Of a stretch of 64,000 nt of DNA, positions 24,538-33,347 are shown piece after piece. The notes beneath the pieces were generated by a model, which had not been told where the DNA came from, made no database searches, and saw only the letters and a program-made list of their open reading frames with translations. The DNA is from JADGRB01 sp036267635 (GTDB taxonomy: Bacteria > Myxococcota_A > Polyangia > Fen-1088): assembly GCA_036267635.1 (NCBI GenBank), contig DATAVR010000108.1:44760-108759 (forward strand), read 5' to 3'. The number at the start of each line of letters is the position of its first letter. Within the stretch, counting starts at the first letter, position 1. The translations under genes and the position numbers were made by a program.

Positions 24538-26048
24538 AAGACCAGGATGATCGAACCGGCGATCCGCCGTTCGTCCGATCTGACCAGGTAGCCGGGAAGG
24601 CTGCTCTCGCGAGCGATGCCGTCGAAGGTCAAGGCCAGGCGGACCGGTCCGCCGAGGGGCTGCACCGAGGCGACTGCCGACAGGAAGAGCCGGGTGTCGT
24701 GCAGCGAAAAATTGTTCTGAATTTCGCCCTGGTGGTCGTCGTCGGCGTTGAAGGACCAGAAGCTCTGGGTGCGACCCGCGAGCCTGAGCCGGACGTCTCC
24801 CAGCTCAGCCTCGAGCGTCGCAGAGGTGAGCAGGCCCTGCGCGAAGTAGTAGCCGTCCGTCTGCAGCTCGCTCTTGATGACCAGGCCGGCCAACGCGGGA
24901 GCCGCCTCCGGATAGGCCAAGGAGGTGACCTGGGCGAATCCATAGCTGGCGGCGAACGCCGCGCGCAGCGCGAGGTTGCCGTGTCGGGCGGCCAACTCCA
25001 CCATGGGACCGAGCAGGCCGACGGCCAGGGTGCGGTCCCACATGCCGGGTAGGCTCCGCGCGTCGTAGTCGAACGAGCTGCCGACGCCGAGGAGCAGACC
25101 GCGACCATCGGCCTCGCCCGACCGACCGCCGACGTCACCGTAACGGCGCGCATAGCGCCCGAGGACGAGCGAGTCGGCGTGAACGAACGCCCCCCGGATC
25201 GATCCGTCATTCATGAACCAGCGTGCGTCGAGGTTCGTCCATTGTCCGGGCAGGGCGGTGGAGGTGCCTGTCCCCGGCTGGCGATAGAGTGCCTGGGTCG
25301 TGATGCGGGCGGCCAGCCCCAGCGTGGCCTCGTCCCGCACCTCTCCGTTGTCGAAAGAGGTACGTGCCGTGCCGATCTCGAGGGTGAGCCGGTGCCAGAT
25401 CCGTCTGGAGAGCCCGCGCTCGTCGAACGCGTCCTCATGTCGCCGGCCGTGGCAGACGGGGGCTTCGTTCAGCGCCGCGACCGGTGAGAAGATGGCGGCG
25501 CCGAGGCAGTTGAGGAGGCTGGGCTCCCCGTCCGCGAACAGCCGGCCGAGCCGGTAGGTGGCTTCGCCGATCACCCATCCCGCCGCGGGCGTGACGATGA
25601 GATCGTTGGTCGACAGTTTCTGGTTCGGCTCACCGAAATACTTCCAGAACGTCGACGCGGCGACGGTCGTCAAGAACGACGCGCCGACACCGAGGCCATT
25701 GCCGCGCGCGATCTGATAGTAGATGGTCCCTGCCACCGGATGACCGATGGCGTTCGTGTTGAAGCGGTCGTGATCGAGGACGAAGTAGCGATCCGAGAAC
25801 AGCTCGGTCCGCCACGTCGACCAGGTGAACGGGGGGACCTCCGACTCAGAAGGCTCCTGGTGTCCCCAGTACCAGGCCGACTGGAGCCCGAGGAACGCCA
25901 GTTCTCCGAGCACGACGCGGAGGTAGGGGCGCTGGGGGCGGGCGACCTCGGATTCGCTGTCGGTCCGCACTTCTGCGGCGCGCGCGGGAACGGCGGCCAT
26001 GAACGTCGCGAGTCCCCACGCCACGATGACCGCCTTGATAGACCCCAC
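24534..26048 (-). CDS. DUF3943-type outer-membrane protein
   Basis: A 504-residue exported protein (signal ending ARA-AEV). Residues about 90-175 match DUF3943: DRFNTNAIGHPVAGTIYYQIARGNG, a TFWKYFGE segment and NDLIVTPAAGWVIGEATYRLGRLF. The rest is beta-strand rich (TLEIGTARTSFDNGEV, LTLEAELGDVRLRLAGRTQSF), ending SIILVF with a terminal Phe. That fits an outer-membrane barrel of unknown role. GTG 26048 is the start, with GGGAGG just upstream. Family call is good; function is unknown. Confidence 0.85.
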   Translation of the reverse strand: MGSIKAVIVAWGLATFMAAVPARAAEVRTDSESEVARPQRPYLRVVLGELAFLGLQSAWYWGHQEPSESEVPPFTWSTWRTELFSDRYFVLDHDRFNTNAIGHPVAGTIYYQIARGNGLGVGASFLTTVAASTFWKYFGEPNQKLSTNDLIVTPAAGWVIGEATYRLGRLFADGEPSLLNCLGAAIFSPVAALNEAPVCHGRRHEDAFDERGLSRRIWHRLTLEIGTARTSFDNGEVRDEATLGLAARITTQALYRQPGTGTSTALPGQWTNLDARWFMNDGSIRGAFVHADSLVLGRYARRYGDVGGRSGEADGRGLLLGVGSSFDYDARSLPGMWDRTLAVGLLGPMVELAARHGNLALRAAFAASYGFAQVTSLAYPEAAPALAGLVIKSELQTDGYYFAQGLLTSATLEAELGDVRLRLAGRTQSFWSFNADDDHQGEIQNNFSLHDTRLFLSAVASVQPLGGPVRLALTFDGIARESSLPGYLVRSDERRIAGSIILVF

Positions 26049-26163
26049 GCCTCCCGCTTGGCCCTCCAGGAAACTGTCGCCATCAATGCCGCAGCGGCCA
26101 TCGTCGGCGCTGTGTAGGACGATCCCTCAACGTCGGCTGCTCGACGGAGTCAGGCCCCGAAGC

Positions 26164-26613
26164 TCACGGCCCGAGCCCGGCGAGGCCGCTCTTCTTCGGA
26201 TGCTTATCCAGCCATTTCTTCAAGGCCCGGAAGGCCTTCGCGCCGCCGGTGAGGAAGACGGCGCCGAACCGATCGAGATCGGCGCGAAGATGACGAAATC
26301 CCGCCGCCGGATCGTCGGAGAATCCCGGGTATTGAGCCTCCGCCGATATTTCATCGAGCGCGCGGACGCCCCGCACGAGGTCTTCGTGCGACAGAGACTG
26401 GTCCCCGAAGTGATACCGGACGAGGCCGAGGGCGCGACGCACGTGAAGCTCGAGACGGCGTTCGCCGCGTCGAAACTCGCCGCTCGCCCACGCGCCCTCG
26501 CTGCCGTCATCGTCGTCGACGGCGACGAAGGCGAAGCCGGCGGGGCCAAGGACCTCTGCCAGCTCCGCCGCACCCCGGTCGAGCAATTCGCGCGGGCTCG
26601 TCGTCATCGCCAC
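26164..26613 (-). CDS. Conserved-looking hypothetical protein
   Basis: A 149-residue soluble, mixed alpha/beta protein: GFAFVAVDDDDGSEGAWASGEFRRGERRLELHVRRALG and a second part with YPGFSDDPAAGFRHLRADLDRFGAVFLTGG. The texture and codon use look coding and the start is ATG, but I know no family. It lies apart from its neighbours and may be monocistronic. Confidence 0.65.
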   Translation of the reverse strand: MAMTTSPRELLDRGAAELAEVLGPAGFAFVAVDDDDGSEGAWASGEFRRGERRLELHVRRALGLVRYHFGDQSLSHEDLVRGVRALDEISAEAQYPGFSDDPAAGFRHLRADLDRFGAVFLTGGAKAFRALKKWLDKHPKKSGLAGLGP

Positions 26614-26664
26614 AGTATGACGCGGCGGCTCCCCGCGAGGTCCGCTCTCACGCAGCCAATCGGC

Positions 26665-26838
26665 TCAGTCGGTCGCGGCGCCGATCACCGAGTCCCAGTG
26701 TGGCTCGGGTGACTTCACCGACGGGGCCTCGGCGCTGGACCGCGAGGCCGGCACCACGCCGTCGAGGTCGTCGTTCTTCGGCGGCTTGGAGGTGATGGAG
26801 GCGACCGGCGTCGTGGCGCCGGACGGATTGGGGAACAT
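26665..26838 (-). CDS. Small hypothetical protein (57 aa)
   Basis: ATG 26838 has an excellent AAGGAG site about 8 bp upstream. The peptide is MFPNPSGATTPVASITSKPP..., Pro/Ser/Thr-rich, ending WDSVIGAATD, with no membrane segment. The longer frame (from 26973) has poor coding texture, so the short form is preferred. It might be a small secreted-like or disordered protein. Function unknown. No homolog recognised. Confidence 0.5.
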   Translation of the reverse strand: MFPNPSGATTPVASITSKPPKNDDLDGVVPASRSSAEAPSVKSPEPHWDSVIGAATD

Positions 26839-27046
26839 GGAACAGTCTCCTTTCGAGTGCGGGCGATTGCAGCAAGGTTCGAGCCACCCGGCCGACCGCG
26901 ATTTCTTGCGGCTTTCTCGCCCAAGAGTCGCGAAGAGGGCGCGAAGAGTCGGTGGCATCGGGAAGGCGCTCACGCACCCCTCGATACGAATCTTTGAGCT
27001 GACCAGCTGGGTGGGTCGACGCCGGCTTGCCGGCTGGCCGGTGCGG

Positions 27047-29164
27047 TCATGGCGTCGCCGCGGGCGGCGCGGGCGTGAGCGTCAGCTCGATCGCGCGGGT
27101 GCGCGCCTTGTCCTCGCCCCTCGGCGCGAACGCGCAGGAGAACCCCAGATGGCCCGAGCAGCCGTCGGAATGAACGAGCTGGCAGCCCGCTGACGACGTC
27201 TCTTGCGTGTCACCCTGCGAGTCGCGGAAATCCTCCTCCAGCGACAGTGTGACATCGTAGGACATCGTGCCTCCGGCGTCGTCCGTCGCGCTGTCGTCGG
27301 CGCCGAGGTCGGGCCACTCGAGCTTGTATTCGTCGGCATCGAGCGCGGCGGTCTCTGCATCGAGGGCGAACCGCGCGACCTCGAAGTCGGCCAGGTAGCG
27401 AACGCCGCCGGTCCTGCCGGTGCGTGTGTCGGCGAAAACCTTCCGCGTGCAATCGAAGTCGGGAACCAGCGCCCGTTGCCACCCGCCAGGATTCAGCCGT
27501 CCGAGGTTGTAGTAGGCGGCCTTGCGCACGCGCCGGCGGCCCTTGTCTTCGTCGACGACGCCGGGCGCCTCCGCCAGGCGGATGGCGTAGCGGTTGGCGC
27601 GCGCCGCCGCTTCCTTGTCGCCGGCGCGCTCCAGGCAGAGCGCCAGGTCGGTCATGTTGGCGGCGTTGGCGGGACGGGCGACCTGCGCGGCGACGAAGAG
27701 GTCGCACGCCTGGCGGTATCGCTTGCCGCGGAACGCGCGCATCGCCTGGGCGTGGAGGTTGTCGGCGGCGCGCGCGGACGGCGGCGCGGCGGCGGCGTCG
27801 CCCTGCCACGCCAGCAGGCCGACAAAGGTGCGATTCGAGCCGGCGCCCGTCAGGACCGCAGGCGGCTCGCGCCCGGGCAGCGTCATGACGGCGTTGTAGC
27901 TTCCCCAGACGAGCACGGCGTCGGAGGCCGCCGCCACGCCGGCGACCTGCGCGTCGAGCGTGGCACGCCACCGGTTGTCGCCCGCGGCGTCGGTGGCGGA
28001 CAGCGTCGTCACGTAGGTGCGCTCGCCGTCGCGGCGATCGGACGTAGCGACCTCGATCAATCCGTCAGCGAGGGGGCTCGTGGCGCGCGTGCCGTCTACG
28101 TACTCGATCGACAGGGGCGCGCCGGTCGCGCCGTCCAACCGGACCAAGAACGACCTCTGCCGATTCGGATTGGGCGCGCCGGTGTCGCCGTGGCCCGCAT
28201 CGCCGCCGCCGACGTCGTGCACGCCGTCCATGTTCGTCAACCGCCCGTAGCACCAGCCGAGCGCCAGCACGCTCCCGTCGGCGAGCGGGGAGATCGCCTC
28301 CAACCAGGGACTGGGCCCGGCGAAGGTACGCAACCAGGAGACGCGTCCGCCGGCGTCCCAGGAGGCGATCCAGGCGGTATCCGCGGGCCCGGGGTGCGAG
28401 GCGCTGACCGGCGGCGCTCCTCCGCCGTCGATGCGCAGGTCGCCGGAGAAGCGGCCGCCCGCGACGAGGAGGCCCCCCGATCGGAGCAACGCGATCGTCC
28501 TGGTCCCAATCCGGCGTGAGCTCGCCAGGCGCGACGAAAACCGCAGCTGGCCGCCGGCGTCGTAGCTGCGCAGCTCCTCGGCGCTGTCGTCGTTCGACTT
28601 GACCGGGAAATAGCCCTTGGCGTCGGCGCTGACAACGCCAGTGGCGACCACCACGGCCACGGTATCGGCCCTGAGGTCGGCGGCGGCCGCGCCTGCGTAG
28701 GTCCCGGCGGGCAGCGGTTGCGCCCAGGCGATACTGCCGTCGGCACGCGTGCGCATCAACGCGGGCGTCGCGGCGCCGGCCGGCGGGCCGTCGATCACCA
28801 GGCCACCGTCGTCGAGCAGCGCCAGCGGTTGCGCCCAGGCGAGCCCCGGCGCCACGCCGACGGGCCGACCCGGTCGGCGGTCGGCCCCGAATCGTATCAG
28901 CGACAATCGCAAGGGGCTCCCGGTGGGGCTCGCTCCGGCGCCCAGGGTCGCGTTCCCGATCGCGGCGATCGCCAGCTGGCCACCTGCGCTCGCGAACAGC
29001 GTCGGCGGCGACCCGTTCCAGTCCGACACCCAGGCGAGGTGCGGCGCTCCCTGCGGGCGGGGCCGTGCCGGGGGCGGCGCGGGCAAAGTGCCGGGAGCGG
29101 CCAGCACCGCGACCGCCGGCGCCACAAAGATGAAGCTCGCGAGGTGAGCACGCCGACGCACCAT
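27047..29164 (-). CDS. Exported beta-propeller-like protein with a TPR-like helical region
   Basis: A 705-residue protein with signal peptide (VAPAVAVLAAPGTLPA). Residues about 45-450 are repeated strand blocks with DGxxxWxxxL-type turns (SWDAGGRVSWLRTFAGP, RADGSIAWAQPLP, GGLLVAGGRFSGD), as in secreted Kelch/quinoprotein-like propellers. A helical TPR-like stretch follows (AMRAFRGKRYRQACDLFVAAQVARPANAANMTDLALCLERAG, about 480-525). The last 130 residues are strand-rich with Cys (SAGCQLVHSDGCSGHLGFSC). Likely periplasmic or surface-associated; role unknown. Confidence 0.75.
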   Translation of the reverse strand: MVRRRAHLASFIFVAPAVAVLAAPGTLPAPPPARPRPQGAPHLAWVSDWNGSPPTLFASAGGQLAIAAIGNATLGAGASPTGSPLRLSLIRFGADRRPGRPVGVAPGLAWAQPLALLDDGGLVIDGPPAGAATPALMRTRADGSIAWAQPLPAGTYAGAAAADLRADTVAVVVATGVVSADAKGYFPVKSNDDSAEELRSYDAGGQLRFSSRLASSRRIGTRTIALLRSGGLLVAGGRFSGDLRIDGGGAPPVSASHPGPADTAWIASWDAGGRVSWLRTFAGPSPWLEAISPLADGSVLALGWCYGRLTNMDGVHDVGGGDAGHGDTGAPNPNRQRSFLVRLDGATGAPLSIEYVDGTRATSPLADGLIEVATSDRRDGERTYVTTLSATDAAGDNRWRATLDAQVAGVAAASDAVLVWGSYNAVMTLPGREPPAVLTGAGSNRTFVGLLAWQGDAAAAPPSARAADNLHAQAMRAFRGKRYRQACDLFVAAQVARPANAANMTDLALCLERAGDKEAAARANRYAIRLAEAPGVVDEDKGRRRVRKAAYYNLGRLNPGGWQRALVPDFDCTRKVFADTRTGRTGGVRYLADFEVARFALDAETAALDADEYKLEWPDLGADDSATDDAGGTMSYDVTLSLEEDFRDSQGDTQETSSAGCQLVHSDGCSGHLGFSCAFAPRGEDKARTRAIELTLTPAPPAATP

Positions 29165-29209
29165 CCAACGCCATTATGCTCCGGGCCGCGCGGGTATATT
29201 GCACCCGTC

Positions 29210-29766
29210 ATGAGTCGCCTGCCCCCGGGCCCGCGCAACACCGTCCTCGCGACGATGCGGTACTTGCGGGATCCCTTCGGCACCCTCCTCCGCGCAGCCG
29301 ACAGATTTGGCGACCCGTACAGCTGGCCGACCTTTCTCGGCAAGATGGTGATCACCGGAGATCCGGAAGGGATCAGGACGGTGCTGTCGGCCGACCCCGA
29401 CATCTACGAGGCGCTGGGGGCCACCGAGACCCCCGCGGGCAGGTCGTACCCCTTCAAGGTCAGGCTTCGGCGCAGCGTGCGTCCGACGAGGGGGGCGACC
29501 GGCGCCCCGATCTCTATCCAGAGCCCGAACAATTTCGGCCCGAGCGTTTTCTGGAGCGCCAGTACAGCGCCTTCGAGTACCTCCCGTTCGGGGGCGGCTC
29601 ACGCCGTTGCCTCGGTGCCGCGTTCGCGGTCTACGAAATGAAGCTGGTGCTCGCGACCGTGCTCCGGATCCAGGGTCTGCGTCTCGTCAGCGAGGCGCCC
29701 GTGCGCGCGGCCCTGCGCAACACCACGGTCGGTCCGGCGGAGACCATCGAGATGACGCGCGGCTGA
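29210..29766 (+). pseudogene. Cytochrome P450 remnant with large internal deletion
   Basis: The frame at ATG 29210 reads MSRLPPGPRNTVLATMRYLRDPFGTLLRAADRFG, a normal P450 N-terminus, to about residue 75. In another frame from about 29490 the sequence is RRPDLYPEPEQFRPERFLE, then YLPFGGGSRRCLGAAFAVYEMKLVLA, i.e. the heme loop with axial Cys, and a normal P450 C-terminus. A normal P450 is near 450 residues, so roughly 280 residues are missing between them, and the frame changes at the junction (about 29440-29495). No functional P450 can come from this. An assembly deletion is possible. Confidence 0.8.
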
Positions 29767-29834
29767 CGCGACCGAGCCTGTTGCGGCGCCCGGCCGGCCG
29801 GCCTACGCTCCGACCCGACTTGCGGAGGACGGGC

Positions 29835-30380
29835 ATGCGTGAATCGGGTTGCAGAGGCATCGTCGCGGACGCGCTTTTCATCGCTGTTCTCTCCATGGCC
29901 GCCTGTGCGTCGTCGGCGAAGCCAGCGCCCGCGAACGCCGCGACGCCACCGGCCGGCGGAAGAGAAGCGCTCGTCGTCATTCACGAGATGCAAGCGGAGC
30001 CGTTCCGCGAGGACGAACCATTCCGGGCGAAACAAGCGGCGTTGATCAAATGGGTCGAAGGCTCGCCAGACGTCACCGTCATCGTGTGCGAGGGGCTGTT
30101 GCCGAAGCTGGATGTGGATGCTCGTCCGCACGACGGCGTGCTGCTTTTTCAATCCATGTTCGGACAGGCGGCCTACCTGATCGAGCACGCAGGCGCGCCC
30201 CCCAGGGACGAAGCGGTTTTCACCAGCGGCCTCGTGGCCGCGGTCGGCGCGTACCGCAAGTTGCTGGTCGTGCATCCCGAGGAACGCCAGACTGCCTGGG
30301 ACCAGCTGGACGCCGCCGAACGAAAGAACGAGCTTTCGCCGCACGTCAGAAGCTCGATCCAGGGCTGCCTCAAGCCGTAG
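29835..30380 (+). CDS. Predicted lipoprotein, unknown function
   Basis: ATG 29835 has GGAGGAC about 6 bp upstream. A signal (ALFIAVLSMAAC) gives a lipobox Cys at about residue 24. The 181-residue product has a strand-turn-helix mature domain (EALVVIHEMQAEPFRED, VTVIVCEGLLPKLDVDARPHDGVLLFQSMFGQAAYLIEHAG), which looks like a compact alpha/beta protein. I cannot name the family. Confidence 0.7.
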   Translation: MRESGCRGIVADALFIAVLSMAACASSAKPAPANAATPPAGGREALVVIHEMQAEPFREDEPFRAKQAALIKWVEGSPDVTVIVCEGLLPKLDVDARPHDGVLLFQSMFGQAAYLIEHAGAPPRDEAVFTSGLVAAVGAYRKLLVVHPEERQTAWDQLDAAERKNELSPHVRSSIQGCLKP

Positions 30381-30561
30381 CGCCGCCGACCTCCGACCGG
30401 CCCGGCCCGGCCAAGCCGACCTGGCGGGGGTTGACGCGTGGCATCGACTGCAGAGATCCCAACCGCGACGACAAGGCGCCTTCGCAGGGCGATCGCCGGT
30501 TCAGAAGGCTTGCCGCGCAAACGCCAGCCCGCCGCCGGCCCGGACGCGCCCTACCTTAACA

Positions 30562-30590
30562 ACATCACTCATGACCACATCGCTCATGAC
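30562..30590. repeat. Two 14-bp direct repeats upstream of phoU
   Basis: ACATCACTCATGAC and ACATCGCTCATGAC lie 15 bp apart with one mismatch in a 305-bp gene-free stretch (30381-30686). Direct repeats ahead of a phosphate operon suggest an activator site, but the 15-bp spacing differs from the 11-bp spacing of the classical Pho box. Confidence 0.4.
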
Positions 30591-30614
30591 TCGAAAATAC
30601 CCCTCGGCGGCGGA

Positions 30615-30634
30615 CTGTTACGTTTTGGTGACAG
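30615..30634. promoter_or_regulatory. Candidate Pho box
   Basis: CTGTTACGTTTTGGTGACAG, read on the minus strand, gives CTGTCACCAAAACGTAACAG. This resembles the E. coli Pho box (two CTGTCAT-like heptamers 11 bp apart) in its first half and spacing. It sits 53 bp before the phoU start. Weak evidence: the second heptamer matches poorly. Confidence 0.3.
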
Positions 30635-30686
30635 CGTGGATTTGCGGGTCTGCCGGGTATGCGGGGGTCGTACCTTTGTGCCGTCC

Positions 30687-31367
30687 ATGATCGAGCCCAC
30701 AGACAAGGAGTTCGCGCAGGAGCTGAGGACGCTCAAAGAGCGGCTCTCGGCGATGGCGGCGCGCGCTGCCGAACAGATCGCGCTGGCCATGGAGGCCCTG
30801 ACCACCCAGGACGACGCCCTGGCGAATCAGGTCATCGACGGCGACCGATTGATCGACAGCGACGAGAACGATCTCGATCGGCTGGCGATGCACATCCTGA
30901 TGAGTCGGCATCCGCTGGCTTCGGACCTTCGCTTCGTGACCATGGCGCTCAAGTTCGTGGTCGACGTGGAGAGAATCGGCGACCTCGCCTGCGGAATCGC
31001 CAAGCGCGCGCTGGAGCTCAACCGCCTTTCTATCCTCGATTGGCGCGGCGATCTCACCCGCCTGGCGACGTTGGTCCAGGAGAATCTCTACCTCGCCATC
31101 GAGAGCTTCTTGAAGGGCAACCTCGACGAGGCCCACGCGGTCATCAAGGCCGACGAGGAGATCGACCGGTTGAACGCCAGCCTGTTCGCGCAACTGATCG
31201 CCAACGTCGCCGCCGACCCGGCCACCGTCACCCGCGTCCTGCCCCTGACCTCGGTCAGTCGCTACCTGGAGAGAATCGGCGATCACGTCAAGAACCTCGC
31301 CGAGGAGGTCATCTTCATGGTGTCGGCCGCCGACGTGCGGCACGCCGGGCCAGCTTCCACCAACTGA
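30687..31367 (+). CDS. phoU: Phosphate transport regulator PhoU
   Basis: ATG 30687 gives 226 residues, the usual PhoU length. Two three-helix bundles carry the metal-binding patterns: ENDLDRLAMHILMSRHPLASDLRFV...ERIGDLACGIAKRALEL and later DEEIDRLNASLF...YLERIGDHVKNLAEEVIFMV. PhoU links the PstSCAB transporter to PhoR/PhoB signalling and restrains phosphate uptake. Here it is the first gene of the operon, before pstS, whereas in E. coli it is the last. An upstream in-frame extension to 30438 is unlikely. Confidence 0.95.
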   Translation: MIEPTDKEFAQELRTLKERLSAMAARAAEQIALAMEALTTQDDALANQVIDGDRLIDSDENDLDRLAMHILMSRHPLASDLRFVTMALKFVVDVERIGDLACGIAKRALELNRLSILDWRGDLTRLATLVQENLYLAIESFLKGNLDEAHAVIKADEEIDRLNASLFAQLIANVAADPATVTRVLPLTSVSRYLERIGDHVKNLAEEVIFMVSAADVRHAGPASTN

Positions 31368-31428
31368 TGCCGCTGCACCCGCACCCCCGCTCAATCGAAA
31401 ACCAACTCGACCTCAGGAGATCGTTACG

Positions 31429-32454
31429 ATGATCAAAACTTCTCTCTTCGCCGGCGCCCTCGCCGTCCTCGGCTTGGGGGCGCCCGGTATCGCTCTTGGC
31501 GCCGCTGTCACCCTCAACGGAAGCGGCTCGACCCTCTCGAAGCCTTATCAAGAGGTCGCGATCGACCAGTTCAGGAAGACGCACAAGGATATGAAGATCA
31601 ACTACGGCGGCGGTGGCAGCGGCAAGGGCCGCCAGGATCTGGCCGACGCCGTCGTCGACTTCGCCGGATCGGACTCCCCGTTCAAGGCGGCAGACCTCGC
31701 CAAGGCCAAGGGAGGTGCGATCCTCTATTTCCCGATCCTCCTCTCGCCGATCTCGGTCATCTACAACGTGGCCGGCGTCGACAAGCTGCAGCTCTCGGCC
31801 CCGGTCATCGCCAAGATCTTCCAGCGCGAGATCACCAAGTGGAGCGACAAGGCCATCGCCGCCGAGAACCCGGGCGCGAAGCTCCCGGACACCGCCATCG
31901 TGGTGGCCCATCGTGCCGACGGCTCGGGCACCACCCAGAACTTCACCGAGTACCTGAACGGCGCGGCCAAGGGCGTCTGGAAGCTGAAGAGCGGCTCGAC
32001 CGTCGAATGGCCGAGCGACACCCAGGCCGGCCAGGGGAGCGCGGGCGTCGCGCAGATCGTGAAGTCGACCCAGGGCGCCATCGGCTACGTCGACCTCTCC
32101 GACGCCAAGGCCTCGGCGGTCAAGTACGCCACCATCAAGAACAAGGCCGGCAAGTACGTCGAGGCGACCCCGGCCGGCGCCTCGGCGGCGGGCGACGGCA
32201 TCGAGGTCAAGGACAACCTGCTCTTCAGCGCGCTCGACGCCAAAGGCGACAAGGCCTATCCGATCACCGCTCAGACCTGGGTCATCGTTTACGCGAAGCA
32301 GAGCGATAAGGCCAAGGGTGACGCGCTCAAGTCCTATCTCATGTTCCTGGTGAAGGATGGCCAGGGCCTGCTCACCGACATCGACTACGCGCCCTTGCCC
32401 AAGGGCCTGCAGGACAAGGCCATCAAGCAGGTCGACAAGCTCATGTTGCCGTAG
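31429..32454 (+). CDS. pstS: Phosphate-binding periplasmic protein PstS
   Basis: A 341-residue protein with signal peptide (SLFAGALAVLGLGAPGIALGA). Phosphate-binding signatures are present: NGSGSTLSKPYQEVAID, YGGGGSGKGRQDL, DFAGSDSPF, RADGSGTTQNFTEYL and GYVDLSDAKAS. It captures phosphate in the periplasm for PstCAB. Second gene of the phoU-pstSCAB operon. No lipobox is seen, so it is soluble. Confidence 0.97.
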   Translation: MIKTSLFAGALAVLGLGAPGIALGAAVTLNGSGSTLSKPYQEVAIDQFRKTHKDMKINYGGGGSGKGRQDLADAVVDFAGSDSPFKAADLAKAKGGAILYFPILLSPISVIYNVAGVDKLQLSAPVIAKIFQREITKWSDKAIAAENPGAKLPDTAIVVAHRADGSGTTQNFTEYLNGAAKGVWKLKSGSTVEWPSDTQAGQGSAGVAQIVKSTQGAIGYVDLSDAKASAVKYATIKNKAGKYVEATPAGASAAGDGIEVKDNLLFSALDAKGDKAYPITAQTWVIVYAKQSDKAKGDALKSYLMFLVKDGQGLLTDIDYAPLPKGLQDKAIKQVDKLMLP

Positions 32455-32465
32455 GTCACGCCGTC

Positions 32466-33347
32466 ATGAACGAACCCGAGATCGATCTGCGCGGGGCGTC
32501 CGATTACAAGGACCGCGCCTTCGCCAAGATGACGGCCGGCGCGGCCGGCGTCGTGCTGTTGATTCTCGGGCTCATCGCCATGACCATCACCCGGCGCTCG
32601 CTGCCGGTGTTCCACGAGATGGGGCTGGGGTTCTTCACCACCAAGCGCTGGTCGCCACCGGACTCGTTGTTCGGGGCGTTGCCTTTCGTCTGGGGCACCG
32701 TCTTCACGGCGGCCATCGCGCTCCTGATCGCAGTGCCCATCAGCCTGGGCGTGGCGCTGTTCATGACCCAGGTGGCGCCCCCCAGGCTGGGGAAGCCGCT
32801 CGTCTACCTCATCGATCTGCTGGCCGGGGTGCCGTCGGTCGTGTTTGGCCTGTGGGGCGTTCTCGTCCTCTCGCAACATTTCGATCTGGGACGCTCGTTC
32901 CTGACCGCCGGGATCATCCTGGCGATCATGATCATCCCGATCATCACCTCGCTGTCCCGCGAGGTCATCGACACGACTCCCCCCGGCGACAAGGAGGGGG
33001 CGCTGGCGATGGGGACGACCCGCTGGGAGATGATCACCGAGACCGTCCTCCCGCACAGCGCCGGAGGGCTGGTGGGGGCCGTGATGCTGGGCCTCGGACG
33101 CGCGATGGGCGAGACCATCGCCGCCGCTCTGGTCATCGGCTCGGCCCTCGGTCAGATGACGGTGCGGCCGCTGGCCCCGGGCAACTCGATGCCCGCGGTG
33201 ATCGCCAACGAGTGGGGGGAGGCGCAGGATCTCCACAAGTCGGCGCTGATCGCGCTGGCGGTCACGCTGTTCGCGATGACCATCCTGGTCAATTTGATCG
33301 CCACGGGGATCGTGCAGCGCTCGATGAAACGCGGGCAGGGGACGTGA
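32466..33347 (+). CDS. pstC: Phosphate ABC permease PstC
   Basis: A 293-residue inner-membrane protein with six hydrophobic helices, starting with a DYKDRAFAKMTAG cytoplasmic segment and containing LLAGVPSVVFGLWG. The EAA loop appears as EGALAMGTTRWEMITETVLPHSAGGLVGAVMLGLGRAMGETIAA, the PstC signature for contact with PstB. It starts 11 bp after pstS. Its TGA overlaps the GTG start of pstA. Confidence 0.96.
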   Translation: MNEPEIDLRGASDYKDRAFAKMTAGAAGVVLLILGLIAMTITRRSLPVFHEMGLGFFTTKRWSPPDSLFGALPFVWGTVFTAAIALLIAVPISLGVALFMTQVAPPRLGKPLVYLIDLLAGVPSVVFGLWGVLVLSQHFDLGRSFLTAGIILAIMIIPIITSLSREVIDTTPPGDKEGALAMGTTRWEMITETVLPHSAGGLVGAVMLGLGRAMGETIAAALVIGSALGQMTVRPLAPGNSMPAVIANEWGEAQDLHKSALIALAVTLFAMTILVNLIATGIVQRSMKRGQGT

